From an uncultured Eubacteriales bacterium (GTDB lineage Bacteria; Bacillota; Clostridia; Oscillospirales; Acutalibacteraceae), in assembly GCA_900313125.1 (NCBI GenBank), contig OMPZ01000071.1, forward strand, positions 1 through 8,183: 8,183 bases of DNA, in the 5' to 3' direction. Below, one piece after another: positions 7,059 through 8,183 of the stretch (positions within the stretch are counted from its first letter, which is position 1; every line of letters begins with the position of its first letter). The position numbers and the translations under genes were made by a program. A model generated the notes under the pieces. That model ran no database searches, had not been told where the DNA came from, and was given only the letters and a program-made list of their open reading frames with translations.

Positions 7059-7074
7059 ATTGCTGTCGGGCAAT
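7059..7074 (-). repeat. Small inverted repeat in the leader of the coiled-coil gene
   Basis: ATTGC (7059-7063) and GCAAT (7070-7074) form a 5-bp inverted repeat with a 6-nt loop in the predicted 45-nt leader. Next to it, CACC (7045-7048) and GGTG (7052-7055) could pair around the ribosome binding site. Both are short and may be chance. Confidence 0.25.
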
Positions 7075-7089
7075 CGTTTTATTGATAGA

Positions 7090-7118
7090 ATTATAACAAA
7101 TATTTTTTGAAATTACAA
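7090..7118 (-). promoter_or_regulatory. Strong sigma-A promoter of the coiled-coil gene (extended -10)
   Basis: On the minus strand, -35 TTGTAA (7113-7118), a 17-nt A+T-rich spacer (7096-7112) and a perfect -10 TATAAT (7090-7095) preceded by TGT, which gives a TGn extension. Predicted start is near 7083, about 45 nt before the ATG. It lies just past the whiA terminator, making the coiled-coil gene an independent unit. Confidence 0.87.
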
Positions 7119-7139
7119 GATGTTTTGGAAAATTAGTGC

Positions 7140-7182
7140 AAAAAATAAAAAACGGCAAAGAAACCAAGCTGTCTCTTTGCCG
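7140..7182 (-). terminator. Rho-independent terminator of whiA
   Basis: On the minus strand, CGGCAAAGAGAC (7171-7182) pairs with GTTTCTTTGCCG (7153-7164), 12 bp with one G-U pair and a 6-nt loop (7165-7170). It is followed by TTTTTTATTTTTT (7140-7152). It begins 6 nt after the whiA stop. Confidence 0.93.
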
Positions 7183-7188
7183 CAGCGC

Positions 7189-8121
7189 TTATTTTTTATC
7201 CCCCGCAAGCTCGACGAGCTTGTTGAGACGGTGGTTCAGCCCCGATTTGCTGATGTGAACGTGAGAGACCTCGACAAGCTCCTTCAAAGACGCGATCGGG
7301 TGAGCGCGCCTGAGCATTGCCGCCGCTTTCAGCTCCTCGCTGAGCGTGTCGAACGCGCCGCTGTCCTCAAGCGTTTGAATGGCGCGCATTTGCTTCGCAG
7401 CCGCGGAAACGGTCTTGTCGGTGTTTGCGATCTGCGAATTGATCTTGCGGTTGAGGGAGTTTTCGAGACTTTTCTCGATCTTCACCTGCATGACCGACAT
7501 ACTCGCGCCGCCCGCGCCGATGAGCGTCAGAAGGTCGGCTATGTCCTCGCTGTCTTTGAGATAAACGACGTACGAACCGCGGCGGCTTATCATTTTCGGT
7601 GACGCCGCTTTGCCCCCGGCAAGCTCTGTCGTTTCCTTTATCACTCTGCACAGATCCTCCGAGAGATTTTTGTGTACCGTGTTAAACTCTAGACGATATT
7701 CCGTTTCGGGCGCGGATATCGTGCCGCAGGTGAGGAACGCACCGCGCAAAAATGCCGCTGCACAGGGTTCAAACTCAAGATTCGCCATGTTGATGCGCAG
7801 CGAAGCTTTCCCCTCCTCGTGACCGAAGTACGAGAAAACGCGAGCGCAGTCATCCGCCGACGGGATCGCTACTCTGTAAACGGAGGAATTGTTTTTGCGC
7901 GCCGTGAGAGTTTTCTGCGTTTCGACGACGGCTCCCGTCACCTCTGCGACGACCTGCGAAAAACGCTCGGCAGCCGCGCCGCTCTCCGTGCGGAAATAGA
8001 TCTCTTTATCGTTAAAGCTGCGGCAGAAAAGCAGCAGCCCGTACGCTTCCGATCGTTCGATCTCTTTGAGCTTTACGCGCGTTTTGGAAAGCTCTCTTTT
8101 TACGTCGCCGGAAAATGACAC
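7189..8121 (-). CDS. whiA: DNA-binding protein WhiA
   Basis: 310 residues, normal for the family. WhiA is a DNA-binding protein of Gram-positives linked to sporulation septation in Streptomyces and to division and chromosome segregation in Bacillus. The N-terminal two-thirds adopt a LAGLIDADG homing-endonuclease-like fold that has lost catalysis; visible here are MSFSGDVKREL (1-11) and RGAFLTCGTIS (126-136) with EYRLEF (141-146). The conserved linker NSLNRKINSQIANTDKTVSA (221-240) leads to the C-terminal helix-turn-helix, SLKELVEVSHVHISKSGLNH (278-297) then RLNKL. Start is GTG at 8119-8121 with AGGGAGG (8130-8136) exactly 8 nt upstream. The Cys/acidic pair usual in the NCxxAN linker is replaced by Ser-Gln. 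whiA often follows rapZ and yvcK; those would lie beyond the right edge and cannot be checked. Confidence 0.97.
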   Translation of the reverse strand: MSFSGDVKRELSKTRVKLKEIERSEAYGLLLFCRSFNDKEIYFRTESGAAAERFSQVVAEVTGAVVETQKTLTARKNNSSVYRVAIPSADDCARVFSYFGHEEGKASLRINMANLEFEPCAAAFLRGAFLTCGTISAPETEYRLEFNTVHKNLSEDLCRVIKETTELAGGKAASPKMISRRGSYVVYLKDSEDIADLLTLIGAGGASMSVMQVKIEKSLENSLNRKINSQIANTDKTVSAAAKQMRAIQTLEDSGAFDTLSEELKAAAMLRRAHPIASLKELVEVSHVHISKSGLNHRLNKLVELAGDKK

Positions 8122-8183
8122 GCCGTCCGCCTCCCTCTGTTTGACCTAATGGTATCAACTTACGTCTTTTCAGGTGATCGTCT
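8122..8183 (-). other. Upstream region of whiA at the window edge
   Basis: 62 nt containing the whiA ribosome binding site (8130-8136). One minus-strand frame ends at TAA 8160-8162, so the last residues of an upstream gene (reading R-S-P-E-K-T-stop) could be here, but too little is visible to identify a gene. No convincing promoter is seen. Confidence 0.3.

Noticed and set aside
7120..8118. Plus-strand open frames opposite whiA
   Set aside because: whiA is unambiguous on the minus strand; the plus frames begin in the terminator or lack start signals.

Overview
The window reads as an ordinary chromosomal segment of a Gram-positive, low-to-mid G+C bacterium, most likely a member of Clostridia (Oscillospiraceae/Ruminococcus-like). 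Support comes from a WhiA homologue (a Gram-positive family), strong AGGAGG-type ribosome binding sites about 8 nt from ATG, GTG or TTG starts, extended -10 sigma-A promoters and compact rho-independent terminators. The taxonomic placement is inference. All seven genes lie on the minus strand, so transcription runs from high to low coordinates. There is no sign of a mobile element, CRISPR array, tRNA, rRNA or phage gene.

Layout in the direction of transcription: (1) whiA, 8121 to 7189, closed by a hairpin and T-run at 7140-7182. (2) A monocistronic unit, 7038 to 6403, encoding a 211-residue coiled-coil protein of unknown function. It has a near-ideal promoter at 7090-7118 and its own terminator at 6334-6381. 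(3) A tightly packed four-gene operon, 6196 to 1141: an ABC ATPase (GldA-like), an ABC-2 type permease (GldF-like), a GldG-family membrane protein with a long charged N-terminal tail, and a DUF4340 membrane-anchored protein. The genes are separated by 0 to about 13 nt and end at a terminator at 1092-1127. (4) miaB, from a TTG start at 943 and running off the left edge, with an extended -10 promoter at 1023-1051.

The four-gene operon is the functional core. The ATPase and the six-helix permease would form a membrane transporter. The GldG-like and DUF4340 proteins each have an N-terminal membrane anchor and a large domain that should sit outside the membrane. This matches the GldA/GldF/GldG arrangement known from Bacteroidetes gliding motility, but here in a Gram-positive where its substrate is not known to me. 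whiA (division/sporulation-linked DNA-binding protein) and miaB (tRNA A37 methylthiolation) are housekeeping genes. No intergenic stretch exceeds about 210 nt, and all hold recognisable promoters or terminators except 6197-6333, where only a weak promoter candidate is visible. I found no clearly new system; the best leads are the GldG tail, the transporter itself and the unassigned coiled-coil gene.
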